From assembly GCF_003946305.1 (NCBI RefSeq), contig NZ_RHNS01000013.1, forward strand, positions 1-64,000: DNA of 64,000 bases, given 5' to 3'. This DNA is from Lacticaseibacillus porcinae (GTDB lineage: Bacteria > Bacillota > Bacilli > Lactobacillales > Lactobacillaceae). The notes under the pieces were generated by a model. That model saw nothing but the letters and a program-made list of their open reading frames with translations. It was not told the DNA's origin and did no database searches. The position numbers and the translations under genes are program-made. Shown here piece by piece: positions 36,201 to 45,549 of this stretch (within the stretch, counting starts at the first letter, position 1; the number at the start of each line of letters is the position of its first letter).

Positions 36201-37710
36201 AACCATTCATTACGCTCAAGCGAATAGTCACGAGATTCTCGTGGCATTAGGCCAACATATCGAAGTGGCTTTTATCGCCACGTTGCTCACTATCATCATT
36301 GCGATCCCATTGGCGGTCGCGTTGATGAATCACCGCCAGGCTGGTGAATTCGTCCTTCAAGTTGCCAGTGTCATTCAAACGATCCCAAGCCTTGCCATTC
36401 TCGGTTTGTTGATCCCATTTGTCGGTATCGGCACGGTACCCGCCATTATCGCTTTAGTGTTGTATGCCATCATGCCAGTTTTTCAAAATACATACGCTGG
36501 CTTGACTAATATCGACCCTTTACTCATCGAAGCTGCCGATGCGATGGGCGTTTCCCGGCGCTATAAACTGATGCGGGTGCAGATTCCTTTAGCAATGCCC
36601 ATGATTTTATCCGGCATCCGCATCGGTGTGGTGATGATCATCGGTACCGCCACCTTAGCAGCGTTGATCGGTGGCGGTGGTTTAGGGACTTATATTTTGC
36701 TCGGTATTCAAAGCAACAATAATGCGGCACTTTTGATTGGCGCCTTGTTATCAGCGGCTTTAGCATTGATTGCCAGTTGGTTGATCAAATTGTTAGCTCA
36801 TGCCAATTTCAAAAAACTCTTCATCGGCGTGGCAACCCTTGTGATCATCGGTGGTGGTGCTTTTGGTATTCACACCTTGATGACACCAAAAACTGAAACC
36901 ATCACCATCGCCGGGAAAATGGGTGGTGAACCAGAAATTCTGATCAACATGTACAAAGATCTGATCAAAGCCGACGATCCCCACATCAACGTCACGCTTA
37001 AACGCAACTTCGGTGGGACTAGCTTTTTGTTCAAAGCGTTGAAAGCCAAGCAAATCGACATTTATCCTGAATTCACTGGCACCGTGTTACAATCGTTAGT
37101 CAAAACGACGCAACCCATCAGCCATGACCCGACGCAAGCTTATCATCAAGGTGAAACGGCGTTATCACAGCAGTTCAATATGACGCTTTTGCGCCCGATG
37201 GCTTATCAAAATGGTTACGGCATGACCGTTACCCAACAAACTGCCGACAAATATCATCTCAAAACTATCGCCGACTTGGCTAAACACCCAGAATTTCGCG
37301 CAGGTTTTGATCCAGATTTCTATCAACAAAGTGACGGCTACCCAGGTTTGAAACAAGCATACGGGTTGCATTTCAATAGCGTCAAAACCATGGAGCCATC
37401 GCTTCGCTATCAAGCCTTAGCCCAAGGCGACTTGGACGTGACTGATGCTTACACCACCGATCCGCAGATCAAAAAGTATCACTTAGTCTTGTTGCAGGAT
37501 TCAAAGTCTTTCTTCCCGCCTTATCAAGGCTCTCCATTGATGTTGACCAGCTTTGCTAAAGCCCATCCCCAAGTGGTCAAAAGCCTCAACCGCATTGCTG
37601 GGAAGATTTCGACGCAAGATATGCAGCAGTTGAACTACCAAGTCACTGTGCAACATCAAAAAGCTTCAGTTGTTGCCAAACGTTACTTACAATCACACCA
37701 TCTTTTATAG
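36190..37710 (+). CDS. opuCB: Osmoprotectant ABC transporter, fused permease and substrate-binding protein
   Basis: 506 residues: residues 1-210 are a BPD permease domain with six or so membrane segments and an EAADAMGVSR cytoplasmic loop (EAA motif); a further membrane segment (about 217-237) links to an OpuAC/OpuCC-like binding domain (about 240-506, IAGKMGGEPEILINMY and YPEFTGT). Permease-receptor fusions of this kind are known in lactobacilli and streptococci. AAGGAGG precedes the ATG. Confidence 0.9.
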   Translation: MLNETIHYAQANSHEILVALGQHIEVAFIATLLTIIIAIPLAVALMNHRQAGEFVLQVASVIQTIPSLAILGLLIPFVGIGTVPAIIALVLYAIMPVFQNTYAGLTNIDPLLIEAADAMGVSRRYKLMRVQIPLAMPMILSGIRIGVVMIIGTATLAALIGGGGLGTYILLGIQSNNNAALLIGALLSAALALIASWLIKLLAHANFKKLFIGVATLVIIGGGAFGIHTLMTPKTETITIAGKMGGEPEILINMYKDLIKADDPHINVTLKRNFGGTSFLFKALKAKQIDIYPEFTGTVLQSLVKTTQPISHDPTQAYHQGETALSQQFNMTLLRPMAYQNGYGMTVTQQTADKYHLKTIADLAKHPEFRAGFDPDFYQQSDGYPGLKQAYGLHFNSVKTMEPSLRYQALAQGDLDVTDAYTTDPQIKKYHLVLLQDSKSFFPPYQGSPLMLTSFAKAHPQVVKSLNRIAGKISTQDMQQLNYQVTVQHQKASVVAKRYLQSHHLL

Positions 37711-37722
37711 GAGGAATCATTC

Positions 37723-38586
37723 ATGAAATATCTCATTACAGGCGCTACCGGCCATCTCGGCCAAAAAGTCCTTAATCAACTCCTCGCCTTAGTCGATGCA
37801 CAATCAGTGACCGCCGCAGTCCACACACCATCTAAAGCCGCTCACCTCACTGAACAAGGCATCAATGTCGTCGCCTCTGATTATCTCAACGTCGACATCA
37901 TGACGAAAGCTTTCGCCGATCAAGACGTCGTGATCTACATCCCCAGCAAAACCTACAACGTTTTACAGCGAATCACTGAATTTGAAAATTCGATCAAAGC
38001 GATGCAACTTGCCCAGGTCCCATCAGTGATTTTCGTTAGCTTCTACGCTGATCAAGAAAACAACCCCTTCACCATGTCGCCTTACTATGCCTATGCCCCA
38101 CGCAAACTCGCCACAAGTGGTTTAAATTACGCCGTGGTTAAAAATTCACTTTACGCTGATCCTTTGGTGCCTTACTTACCTGAATTAATTGAGCGCCAAG
38201 CCTTGATCTATCCAGTAGGTGATCAAGCGATGAACTTCATCACTTTAGCTGACAGCGCCAAAGCGATCGCCAACTTAGCGGTCAAACCTGAATTACGTGA
38301 TCAAGGCCAAGTTTACACATTGACACAAACTCATAGCCTGACGATGCCTGAGCTGGGACAGATCATGTCTACAGTCACTGGTCATCACATCGGCTACGCC
38401 CCAGTATCCAATCAAGAATTCGCACAGATCTACGCTGAAGAAGGCGACGGTGATGAACTTGCCAGTATGTATGCAGCAGGCGCTCTTGGGTTGTTCGATC
38501 AAACCACCACTGACTTTGAAACGATCACTGGGACGCAACCTGAAAGTATGGCTGATTTCTTAAAGCGAAGTTATCACGCAGAATAA
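37723..38586 (+). CDS. NAD(P)H-binding NmrA-like protein
   Basis: 287 residues with N-terminal Rossmann motif TGATGHLGQK and the NmrA/QOR2-type layout. GGAGG eight bases upstream. Followed by an Rrf2 regulator, a pairing known in Bacillus (ywnB with ywnA), which suggests a redox- or electrophile-responsive reductase. Substrate unknown. Confidence 0.8.
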   Translation: MKYLITGATGHLGQKVLNQLLALVDAQSVTAAVHTPSKAAHLTEQGINVVASDYLNVDIMTKAFADQDVVIYIPSKTYNVLQRITEFENSIKAMQLAQVPSVIFVSFYADQENNPFTMSPYYAYAPRKLATSGLNYAVVKNSLYADPLVPYLPELIERQALIYPVGDQAMNFITLADSAKAIANLAVKPELRDQGQVYTLTQTHSLTMPELGQIMSTVTGHHIGYAPVSNQEFAQIYAEEGDGDELASMYAAGALGLFDQTTTDFETITGTQPESMADFLKRSYHAE

Positions 38587-38651
38587 ATTGACTAGTCATG
38601 TCGGGTCAAATGGCTTACCCTGATAATAGATCACTTAAACGAGGTATCCCC

Positions 38652-39086
38652 ATGAAATATTCCCATAAACTAAGCGACGCGGTTCACATTCTCGCTTTTG
38701 TCCACATTTACGCTGATGGCGACTTATCCAGCGCAGCCATCGCCGCTAGCGTTGAGGCCAATCAAAGTATGGTCCGACAATTGATGGCCAAATTAGTCAA
38801 AGCCGGCTTGCTCAATACTCGCCCTGGTAAAGTCGAGCCCAGCTTAGCGAAATCTCCAGAAGCGATCACGTTGCTTGACGTGTATCGCGCAGTTGAAGAC
38901 AATCGCGATTTGTTGCATATCGACGAGAAAACTAACCCACTTTGTATTGTCGGTGGCAACATTCAAGACACATTGAATTCTGTTTACGCATCTGTGCAAC
39001 AAGATGCCGAAGCCAGCATGGCCAAACATACATTAGCTGAGATCATTTCAGACATTTTGGTGCGGGAAAAAGCGAAAAATCGGTAA
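38652..39086 (+). CDS. Rrf2 family transcriptional regulator (YwnA-like)
   Basis: 144 residues; MKYSHKLSDAVHILAFVHIY start and winged helix (SSAAIAASVEANQSMVRQLM). One Cys (LCIVG) in the loop where Rrf2 proteins hold cysteines, so thiol sensing rather than an Fe-S cluster is likely. ATG is seven bases after GAGG. Confidence 0.82.
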   Translation: MKYSHKLSDAVHILAFVHIYADGDLSSAAIAASVEANQSMVRQLMAKLVKAGLLNTRPGKVEPSLAKSPEAITLLDVYRAVEDNRDLLHIDEKTNPLCIVGGNIQDTLNSVYASVQQDAEASMAKHTLAEIISDILVREKAKNR

Positions 39087-39092
39087 TTAATC

Positions 39093-39136
39093 AATCAGGT
39101 GTTCACGCAATATGCAGTGTGAACACCTGATTTTGA
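39093..39136 (+). terminator. Rrf2 gene terminator
   Basis: Perfect 14-bp stem (39093-39106 with 39119-39132), loop of 12, then TTTT. Confidence 0.88.
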
Positions 39137-39278
39137 CTATCAACATCAAAGAAATCGTCACTTACGAGACACTTCCCCCAAGATATGTGTCTTTTGAACC
39201 ATTTCGTCTCACATCAATTCTATTCAACCTTGCCTGCCACCCGTATGATGAAGCCATACTTAATTCGGAGGCAACATC

Positions 39279-40106
39279 ATGACACAAGAAATCAAAATTC
39301 ACGTTTTACACACTGGGCTGGTCAAAGTCGACAAAGCTTTGCCATTCCACGGTTTATATCGCAACCCCTTGGCTTTCACCGGATTATTCCGCTCTGAGAA
39401 GAATCAAGTCACTTTACCGGTATCCAGTTATTTGATCGAACATCCAAAAGGCTTGATTTTGATCGACACTGGTTGGAACAAGCAAGTGCGCACCAGCAAC
39501 TTCAAAGAACTTGGTTTACAAGTCCAGATCAACACCGGCTATTTACCAACGGGTTAGGCGGTTGACGAGCGTTTGAACGCGCTAGGCTATCGTCCAGAAG
39601 ATCTCGATTATGTGTTGCTCAGTCACTTGCACTGCGATCATGTCAGTGGCTTAAAGCATGTCGCCAACGCGAAAAAAATTCTCGTTTCTGAGCCTGAATG
39701 GCGTGTGGCGAATCACTTGCCACTGGTTTACTTACCAAGTGAATGGCGCGGCGTCCACGTGCAAACCTATCAATACGAAAACTCAGGCATCGGTCCCGTT
39801 GGTGAAAGTTATGATGTTTTCGGAGATGGCAGTGTATTACAAATTCACACTGCTGGTCACGCTAACGGGATGTCTGCGACGATGGTGCGCGGCAGTGACG
39901 GGCGATACGTTTTACTCGCCGCAGATGTCGGTTACGCGAACCGTTCTTGGGAAGACATGTTAACACCCGGCATTTGTACCAGCCGCAAAGCTGCCATCAC
40001 GAGCCTTGGTTGGGTGCGCGACATGGCGCATGACCCCAATTGTATCGAAGCATTAGCGAATCACGATACGCATACCGATCCACACGTGATCACCCTTGCG
40101 TACTAA
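39279..40106 (+). pseudogene. MBL-fold hydrolase (lactonase-like) interrupted by an in-frame TAG
   Basis: A 275-codon gene broken only by TAG at 39555-39557 (codon 93). Both halves read in the same frame: the first has GGAGG and ATG and ends LQVQINTGYLPTG, the second contains the metal motif SHLHCDHVSG and further MBL His/Asp positions. The family resembles N-acyl homoserine lactonase-type hydrolases. A single C-to-T change in a CAG codon would explain the stop. A TTG at 39573 could allow restart, but the product would lack the first beta-sheet. Confidence 0.82.
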
Positions 40107-40629
40107 GCACGAACTTCACAAGCTGATTCATAAACCGAGAAATTGCTTCTGGTTCGCCATGGCGCAACGCCCAACTGATGGCAGTTAACGCTGTGGTGGC
40201 ATACAGTTCCAACGCAAAATCTTCGGGTATGGTCAAGGTGACTTGTGGCAGCAAAGTCTGAGCATGTCGAGACAGGCTTTTGAGATAGCGATCACTGAGG
40301 TCGCCATTGGTTTCATGGAGCTTCAGCAACGCTGTGATCGTCTCCGCATCAGCTTCCAATTGTTGATATAACGCAACCAATGGTTCATCTTCTAACATCC
40401 CAGCGACGCGTTGATCAAGTAATTGATCGAACGTCGTCGCGCGTTGCTTGACCATTTCTTCAAGCAACGCGTATTTATCAGCATAATGATGGTAGAAGGT
40501 ACTACGTCCAACCATTGCTTGCGTGCAAATATCATTGATCGTAATGGCGTTGAACGTTTTTGTTTTGAGACAAGCGATCAGTCCTGCTTGAATGTCGCGC
40601 TGGCTTTTAAATTGGCGTAAATCAGTCAT
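40090..40629 (-). CDS. TetR/AcrR family regulator
   Basis: 179 residues: HTH (ITINDICTQAMVGRSTFYHHYADK core), then a helical C-terminal region of the TetR_C type. It is convergent with and overlaps the last 17 bases of the MBL pseudogene. Possible target: the neighbouring hydrolase. Confidence 0.85.
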   Translation of the reverse strand: MTDLRQFKSQRDIQAGLIACLKTKTFNAITINDICTQAMVGRSTFYHHYADKYALLEEMVKQRATTFDQLLDQRVAGMLEDEPLVALYQQLEADAETITALLKLHETNGDLSDRYLKSLSRHAQTLLPQVTLTIPEDFALELYATTALTAISWALRHGEPEAISRFMNQLVKFVLSTQG

Positions 40630-40693
40630 TAATTGATCTCCAAACTCAGGCTTTCTGTTTATCTTACCACCGACTCATCACCTATGAAATCAC

Positions 40694-40752
40694 CTCAATA
40701 CCACAAAGTCCTCATCAGATGTGCGATCCGATGAGGGCTTTGCGGTACTGAG
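40694..40752. repeat. Long hairpin between tetR and the B3/4 pseudogene
   Basis: Arms of about 23 bases (40694-40716 and 40730-40752) pair with three exceptions; blocks CCTCATC/GATGAGG and CAAAG/CTTTG. No T-run follows on either strand, so it may be an mRNA-end stabiliser or weak terminator of the B3/4 gene. Confidence 0.55.
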
Positions 40753-40779
40753 GAGATGAGTGTGATATTAAAAGGTGAA

Positions 40780-41427
40780 TCATTTCACAGTAAACTGATC
40801 GACTACACGACAATCCCCAAGATAAGTCTTGCAACTATCAGCCACTGTCTTTTGAATTTGTGACGCATCGAATTCCCCAAACGCATAGACGACCACTAAA
40901 GCATGAGTCGTGTTTTCGGTGATCATCGCTCGCGTCGAATCTGCAGTTGGACTACCGAAGAATCCTTTTGCATCTTTTAAAACCAAACCATTAGCAAGAT
41001 CGATGGCCGCTTTCCCGATGCCGGGATAAGTCGCACCAGCTGGCGCTACCGTATAAGTGAGAGGCGTTTCAAGTTGGTCGAGATCATAACTCCCCAGTGG
41101 CAAATGCAATCGCAGCGATAACTCATTATTCAAATCCACCAAATTATTAACTGCATACAGTCCTTTGCCTTTGATCACTCGCCGCCATAAGCTGTCACTC
41201 GAAGGTCGATAGCGACTAGGATCTTTGCCAACATGTTTATAACCAGCTTTAGTCGCTTAAATTTCTGGATCATCCCGTAACGTCTCCAATGTATCCTTGT
41301 TGGCAATCGCATCGATCAATGGGTCGAGGCGTTCACGCCAAAGCTTATCGCTATGAGCGGTGTTCTTGAAGGTAATTTCACTGACGAGTAATGCCCCGTC
41401 AATCGCTGGATCAATTGAAAATTGCAT
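40780..41427 (-). pseudogene. B3/B4-domain (tRNA-synthetase-like) protein interrupted by an in-frame TAA
   Basis: A 215-codon gene read as MQFSIDPAIDGALLVSEI to DDPEI, then TAA (41257-41259, codon 57), then in the same frame ATKAGYKHVGKDPSRYRPSS and IKGKGLYAVNNLVDLNNE to the end. The continuous homology across the stop matches the B3/4 domain family related to PheT editing domains. CAA to TAA would explain it. AAAGGA lies upstream of the ATG. Confidence 0.82.
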
Positions 41428-41659
41428 TTGAATGCTTCCTTTTGAGTTTTTGAATTCGACCACTCTGATTTTCCACCATTATTTTTGGAGAAGCAACCTT
41501 GCAGAAAAAATCTATCTGGTCAATTAATTAGTCTCTGCATGACAATTCCAGCATTTTCACAAAAAATACCTAGCAGCTATCATACTGCTAGATTAATACA
41601 CCACCCGATTTACTCATTGAGATCTGATGCGCTTAAAAAAATCGATGGCAGCTTTCAGT

Positions 41660-42319
41660 TTATCGATACCACCGCGGCGCCGGTCCTTCAGTATGAGGCT
41701 TACTGATGCCAACAGATTCGCCGATCAATTGTTCAGGATCATGGATCAGTTTTTCAACCAGATCAGCGACACTTTGACGTGAAATTTCGGTACCTTTGAA
41801 CGCTTCGCCTTTAAAGGTCATTTCATAATCCACTTCTGGTTCATCTTGAAACCATGCCGGTCGAATCAACGTGTAATCTAATTGACTTGCTTCCACGACT
41901 TGAGTGGCATCTGCATATGCCGTTAACGTACTGCCTAACATCGCTTGATTCCAGCGTCCATATGCACCTGGAATTTCACCATAAACACCATTAGCAGAGA
42001 TCCAGATCAAACGACGCACTTGTGCTTGATGCATCGCTTTGACCACAGAAGCCGCCTGTTGACCAAGATCAGCGCCATACAAGTTCCCGTAAACCAAGGA
42101 TTGACCAGCCATGATCGTCGCCAAATGGTCGGTGTCCAACACATCTGCTTGAACAACTTGCACGCCAGGATCGGATAAATCAAGTCCTGCCAGCTTTTGG
42201 GGATGTCGTACCAATAGCGTTAATTTAGTGATGTCTTTGCCGACTTGCGCCAACAGATCTTGCACCACAATGCGTGCAATCGAGCCACTGGCACCTATGA
42301 TCAAAACATTTTTAGTCAT
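41660..42319 (-). CDS. NAD(P)H-binding oxidoreductase (SDR-like)
   Basis: 219 residues with Rossmann motif IIGASGSIARIVVQDLL and a YxxxR-less atypical-SDR layout. It starts 13 bases after the DUF606 transporter, so both follow the MerR-type promoter at 43.3 kb. Substrate unknown. Confidence 0.8.
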   Translation of the reverse strand: MTKNVLIIGASGSIARIVVQDLLAQVGKDITKLTLLVRHPQKLAGLDLSDPGVQVVQADVLDTDHLATIMAGQSLVYGNLYGADLGQQAASVVKAMHQAQVRRLIWISANGVYGEIPGAYGRWNQAMLGSTLTAYADATQVVEASQLDYTLIRPAWFQDEPEVDYEMTFKGEAFKGTEISRQSVADLVEKLIHDPEQLIGESVGISKPHTEGPAPRWYR

Positions 42320-42332
42320 TCATATTCTCCTT

Positions 42333-43280
42333 TTAAACGAAGTGGATCTCGACGACACTGACAAACATTACGATCAAACCGATGATTTTTTCCCGCTCGA
42401 TCGGTGATTCAAATGAGTCAAACATCCCGAAGTGTTCAACCACGGCGCTAAATAGCAATTGCCCAAACAACGCCAAAATCACAACTTGTCCGGTACCTAG
42501 TAACGGTGCTAACCAAGCACTACACAAGATGTATGCCCCACCGATCGCACCGCCACACCACAACCACCAATAACGTTTAGTCGCGATCACCGCCTCACGA
42601 ATGGGGCTAAAACTAGTATGCGTGAAACAAAGCACCAAAAATAATAGAAGCGTGCCGATTGCAAACGAAATCGTCGCAGCTTGAATACTTGAGCCTAACT
42701 TCACCCCTAAATGGCCATTGATCGCTGTTTGTGAAGCCATCAGCATCCCTGCCGCCACGCCAAAAATTTGATAAACCAACTGATATTTCACATGCATTTT
42801 CGATAATGTTCGCTTCGTCAGCGGATCAGTGGGTCCGATCACGCCGATCGTGATCAACACACCGATCACTAAGATCACGACGCCGAGGCCTTTCAACCAA
42901 GTCATCCCTTGGGTTGGCGACCCAAATAACCCGAATTGATCGATCACCACGCCCATGATGATCTGGCCTAAAATCGGCAATACTGACGCTTGAATACTGC
43001 CCAAGGTGCTAAACAACACAATATTGCCAGTTAATCCGATCACACCAAAAACTCCACCAAGCCAGATCCACCAAGGTTGTGTCGTCACAAAACTGGCAGT
43101 TGGCAACATGGGTTGATGCAAAAATCGACCTAAAATGAACAAAAACAACAGCCCGATCATAAACGAAATGCCTGAAGCCAAATAAGGTGAGCCCACAAAC
43201 TGACGCAATTTTGAATTGATCGCCGTTTGCGTCGCTAATCCCGCACCCATGATAATAGGCACCAACGCTAAAAATACCAC
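42333..43280 (-). CDS. DMT family transporter with two DUF606/YdcZ repeats
   Basis: 315 residues, ten predicted membrane segments, made of two homologous halves (about 1-150 and 165-310; each has QTAINxxL near its start). Single-repeat YdcZ proteins are about 150 residues, so this is a tandem fusion, which is common in Firmicutes. Substrate unknown. Transcribed from the MerR-type promoter directly upstream. Confidence 0.8.
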   Translation of the reverse strand: MVFLALVPIIMGAGLATQTAINSKLRQFVGSPYLASGISFMIGLLFLFILGRFLHQPMLPTASFVTTQPWWIWLGGVFGVIGLTGNIVLFSTLGSIQASVLPILGQIIMGVVIDQFGLFGSPTQGMTWLKGLGVVILVIGVLITIGVIGPTDPLTKRTLSKMHVKYQLVYQIFGVAAGMLMASQTAINGHLGVKLGSSIQAATISFAIGTLLLFLVLCFTHTSFSPIREAVIATKRYWWLWCGGAIGGAYILCSAWLAPLLGTGQVVILALFGQLLFSAVVEHFGMFDSFESPIEREKIIGLIVMFVSVVEIHFV

Positions 43281-43327
43281 GCTATCCCTCCAATATTTTG
43301 ATTTTCACTTTTTGCAGTGCAAGCACT

Positions 43328-43358
43328 ACGATACAGCCTATAGTGAACTAGAGGTCAA
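43328..43358 (-). promoter_or_regulatory. MerR-type promoter A (19-bp spacer)
   Basis: Minus strand TTGACC (43353-43358), 19-bp spacer, TATCGT (43328-43333). The spacer holds the dyad CTCTAGTtcACTATAGG. Long 19-bp spacers twisted into shape by MerR proteins are the family hallmark. Drives the DUF606 transporter and reductase. Confidence 0.8.
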
Positions 43359-43368
43359 GCAAATTTTA

Positions 43369-43401
43369 AAAAAAATCCCGCTGATGATCAGCGAGATTTA
43401 A
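43369..43401 (-). terminator. Terminator after the NAD(P)-binding gene
   Basis: AAATCtCGCTGAT/ATCAGCGgGATTT stem followed on the minus strand by TTTTT, ten bases before MerR-type promoter A. Confidence 0.8.
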
Positions 43402-43408
43402 GCGCAAC

Positions 43409-44083
43409 TCAATAGCGTTGACTGGGATCTGGATTGTTCCCTGAAAATAAGGTGATCTGCTGACCAATATATTGATGACTCTCAACGATATCGATCATCC
43501 CTTTGGCATAATCTGAATAACTGATGTAATCATTTTGACCATCACTGGGATCAGGGGTGGGGAAATATTCATCCCCAGTCACTTGATAGTGGCCCGTCGC
43601 CCGACCTTCAGGATCAAAATTATATGGCGGCGTCACATAAGTCCACATGACGCCTTGACTATCTTTGAGTTGTTGCCAGCCGATGCTATGCGCTAAACAG
43701 AGATCTTGCATATAGCGCGGGTAATATCGCTTATCTTCTTGGAGTTGATGGCGATGTTCAGGATCGGTATACAGCGTATTGGCGCCACCGACTTTCAAAT
43801 AGCGCGTCTTGGTATCTTGCAATAACGCGATCACATGGGCCAACCCTAATGTATGCACAACTTGAGTTTGCGGCGACCAACCCCCGACGGCGTCGATCAC
43901 TGCATCAAACCCTTTCACGTCGTCTTTGCTCAACGCTTGGATATCTTTGAGGATCAACTGATCCACCACAGGATGTTTGTGGCGACGAGGGGCGACGCCG
44001 ACGACATCGTGTCCACGTCGCTTAGCTTCTCGATAAATCGCCCGCCCAGCGCGACCGAACACCCCAATGATCATAATTTTCAT
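43409..44083 (-). CDS. NAD(P)-binding epimerase-like protein
   Basis: 224 residues with IIGVFGRAGRAIYREAKRRG nucleotide-binding start; resembles YwnB/BlrB-like SDRs. Directly downstream of MerR-type promoter B with GAGG before the ATG. Function unknown; third enzyme of the MerR circuit. Confidence 0.78.
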   Translation of the reverse strand: MKIMIIGVFGRAGRAIYREAKRRGHDVVGVAPRRHKHPVVDQLILKDIQALSKDDVKGFDAVIDAVGGWSPQTQVVHTLGLAHVIALLQDTKTRYLKVGGANTLYTDPEHRHQLQEDKRYYPRYMQDLCLAHSIGWQQLKDSQGVMWTYVTPPYNFDPEGRATGHYQVTGDEYFPTPDPSDGQNDYISYSDYAKGMIDIVESHQYIGQQITLFSGNNPDPSQRY

Positions 44084-44104
44084 GCCATGACCTCCTCAGA
44101 TCAT

Positions 44105-44135
44105 AGCATAGTCCCTATAGTCGACTAGAGGTCAA
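44105..44135 (-). promoter_or_regulatory. MerR-type promoter B (19-bp spacer), overlapping the merR 3' end
   Basis: Minus strand TTGACC (44130-44135), 19-bp spacer, TATGCT (44105-44110), dyad CTCTAGTcgACTATAGG. The TAG of the merR gene is part of the dyad. Confidence 0.82.
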
Positions 44136-44598
44136 GCGGCGAATCGTTGTGCAATTTGGCATAATCGTCAAAAGTGGCTTGTTTGATTTCTTTGGTATCG
44201 CCAACCAAATGGATCTGCTCTGTGCCAGCTTGCAACGCAGTTTGATAATACCATTGTTTAAAATGCAAATGCGCCATTGACGCGTTGAGACTATCAATGC
44301 GCGACTGCAGTTCATGTTCATGGGCATCTAAAAAATCAGCGCGAGCTTGCAGCGTTTGATCTCCTTGTAAGCGCCAGTTTTCAAACTGCGCACTATCTTT
44401 GATTGACACGCCAGCATCGCGTAAGTCTAAAATCATTTGCAAAGTCCGGATATCATCTTCAGTAAACACGCGCCTGCCACCAGCATCGCGTTTCAACAAT
44501 GGCAACAAGCCTTCTGCATCATAATAACGAATCGCTTGAACTGTCAGGCCTAAGCGTTTGGCAACGTCGCCGATGCTGTATGTGATCGTATTATCCAT
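44125..44598 (-). CDS. MerR family transcriptional regulator
   Basis: 157 residues: winged HTH (TYSIGDVAKRLGLTVQAIRYYDAEGLLP core), coiled-coil dimer helix, short C-terminus without cysteines typical of metal sensors. ATG (MDNTITYS) follows AAAGGTGAG by six bases. Two promoters with matching dyads next to it are its likely targets. Confidence 0.9.
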   Translation of the reverse strand: MDNTITYSIGDVAKRLGLTVQAIRYYDAEGLLPLLKRDAGGRRVFTEDDIRTLQMILDLRDAGVSIKDSAQFENWRLQGDQTLQARADFLDAHEHELQSRIDSLNASMAHLHFKQWYYQTALQAGTEQIHLVGDTKEIKQATFDDYAKLHNDSPLDL

Positions 44599-44651
44599 GT
44601 GCGTCTCACCTTTCTTCAATGTGTGAATGAGAAAATTCGCCCACAATTGCT

Positions 44652-45140
44652 TTACCCGTTTAAATCAACGATATCGACGTCATTGCCATGTGCTTTAATG
44701 ATCCGAATAAGGGCATCAGCACTCAACCATACTGTAGCCGTATTGTCGTTAGGATGGACCCCAATGACATTGCCTAAAAATTCGGTATCCAGATAGAAAT
44801 GTACTTTGCAATCTGCATCATTCAAAAGTCCAAGTGGCGTCACAGATCCCGGGGTCAACCTCATGATCGTCAACAAATCATGCAGTGATGCAAACGAAAG
44901 TGGCCGCAATCCCTGTTGCTTGCGGAAGGCTTTGAGATCAACTCTTTTGTCACCTTTAACTGAAACCAGATAGTAATGCCGTTTTTTGTCATCTCGCAGA
45001 AAGAGATTTTTGGCATCCCATTCAGGATAAGCCAAGTTTACAGCACTTAACTCTCCCATATTAAAAACTGCTTTGTGCTCATTAACTTCAAATTCGACGC
45101 CATGAGCCTTTAGATATTGGTAGGTTGCTGCTTTATTCAT
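44652..45140 (-). CDS. Prolyl-tRNA deacylase-like editing protein (ProX/PrdX family)
   Basis: 162 residues of the YbaK/ProX fold: HKAVFNMGELSAVN, KNLFLRDDKKRHYYLVSVKGDKR and GSVTPLGLLND motifs, all typical of free-standing deacylases that clear Ala-tRNA-Pro. Last chromosomal gene before the left attachment repeat of the mobile element. Confidence 0.88.
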   Translation of the reverse strand: MNKAATYQYLKAHGVEFEVNEHKAVFNMGELSAVNLAYPEWDAKNLFLRDDKKRHYYLVSVKGDKRVDLKAFRKQQGLRPLSFASLHDLLTIMRLTPGSVTPLGLLNDADCKVHFYLDTEFLGNVIGVHPNDNTATVWLSADALIRIIKAHGNDVDIVDLNG

Positions 45141-45215
45141 GACGCCTCCGTTGAGATTTAGATCACTGGTATCCGAACGACAGAATTATAACTCATTAGT
45201 TTCGTTTATATCGAG

Positions 45216-45237
45216 AACCGCATCACTTATGATACGG
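45216..45237. repeat. Left attachment repeat (attL side) of the integrated element
   Basis: 22-bp exact direct copy of the bases at 58191-58212 (core CATCACTTATGATACGG). A GATACG/CGTATC inverted pair adjoins it on the inner side (45231-45248). Confidence 0.85.
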
Positions 45238-45388
45238 GCTAGCGTATCATTCATCCCGGCGGTTTCCCACGCCCTTTTTAGCAAACCATCATACGCATGT
45301 CATGTTCCAACCACCCTGTCATGATACAATATTCAGGCAGAAAGTTGAAAAACGGTTGGTAAATCTGATCCAATGCGAGGTGGTGCTT

Positions 45389-45430
45389 ATGCACAATGAC
45401 CAAACTTTATGGAAAGGAGGCGCCTTTTAG
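45389..45430 (+). CDS. 13-codon upstream frame overlapping the toxin start
   Basis: GAGGTGG five bases before ATG; reads MHNDQTLWKGGAF. Its TAG shares the G of the toxin's first codon, and the toxin's AGGAGG ribosome binding site is inside it, so its translation would control toxin translation. Confidence 0.45.
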   Translation: MHNDQTLWKGGAF

Positions 45431-45549
45431 TAACAATTGCAGATGCATTGACTCTCATGCTGATGTTTGGTGGATTCGTTCTGACACTCATCGGTTTGGT
45501 AGTCGTTATCATTCAAGCAATCGTTGGCAATCAAAAAGACCGTCAGTAA
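45430..45549 (+). CDS. Holin-like type I toxin peptide with a non-standard first codon
   Basis: 39 residues with the family core ADALTLMLMFGGFVLTLIGL and a charged end (NQKDRQ), matching the putative holin-like toxin family of Firmicutes. AGGAGG lies nine bases before GTA, where other members use GTG or ATG as I recall. Either the start has mutated (GTG to GTA), weakening it, or an internal ATG at codon 10 is used. An antisense RNA gene overlaps its 3' end. Confidence 0.65.
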   Translation, partial: VTIADALTLMLMFGGFVLTLIGLVVVIIQAIVGNQKDRQ

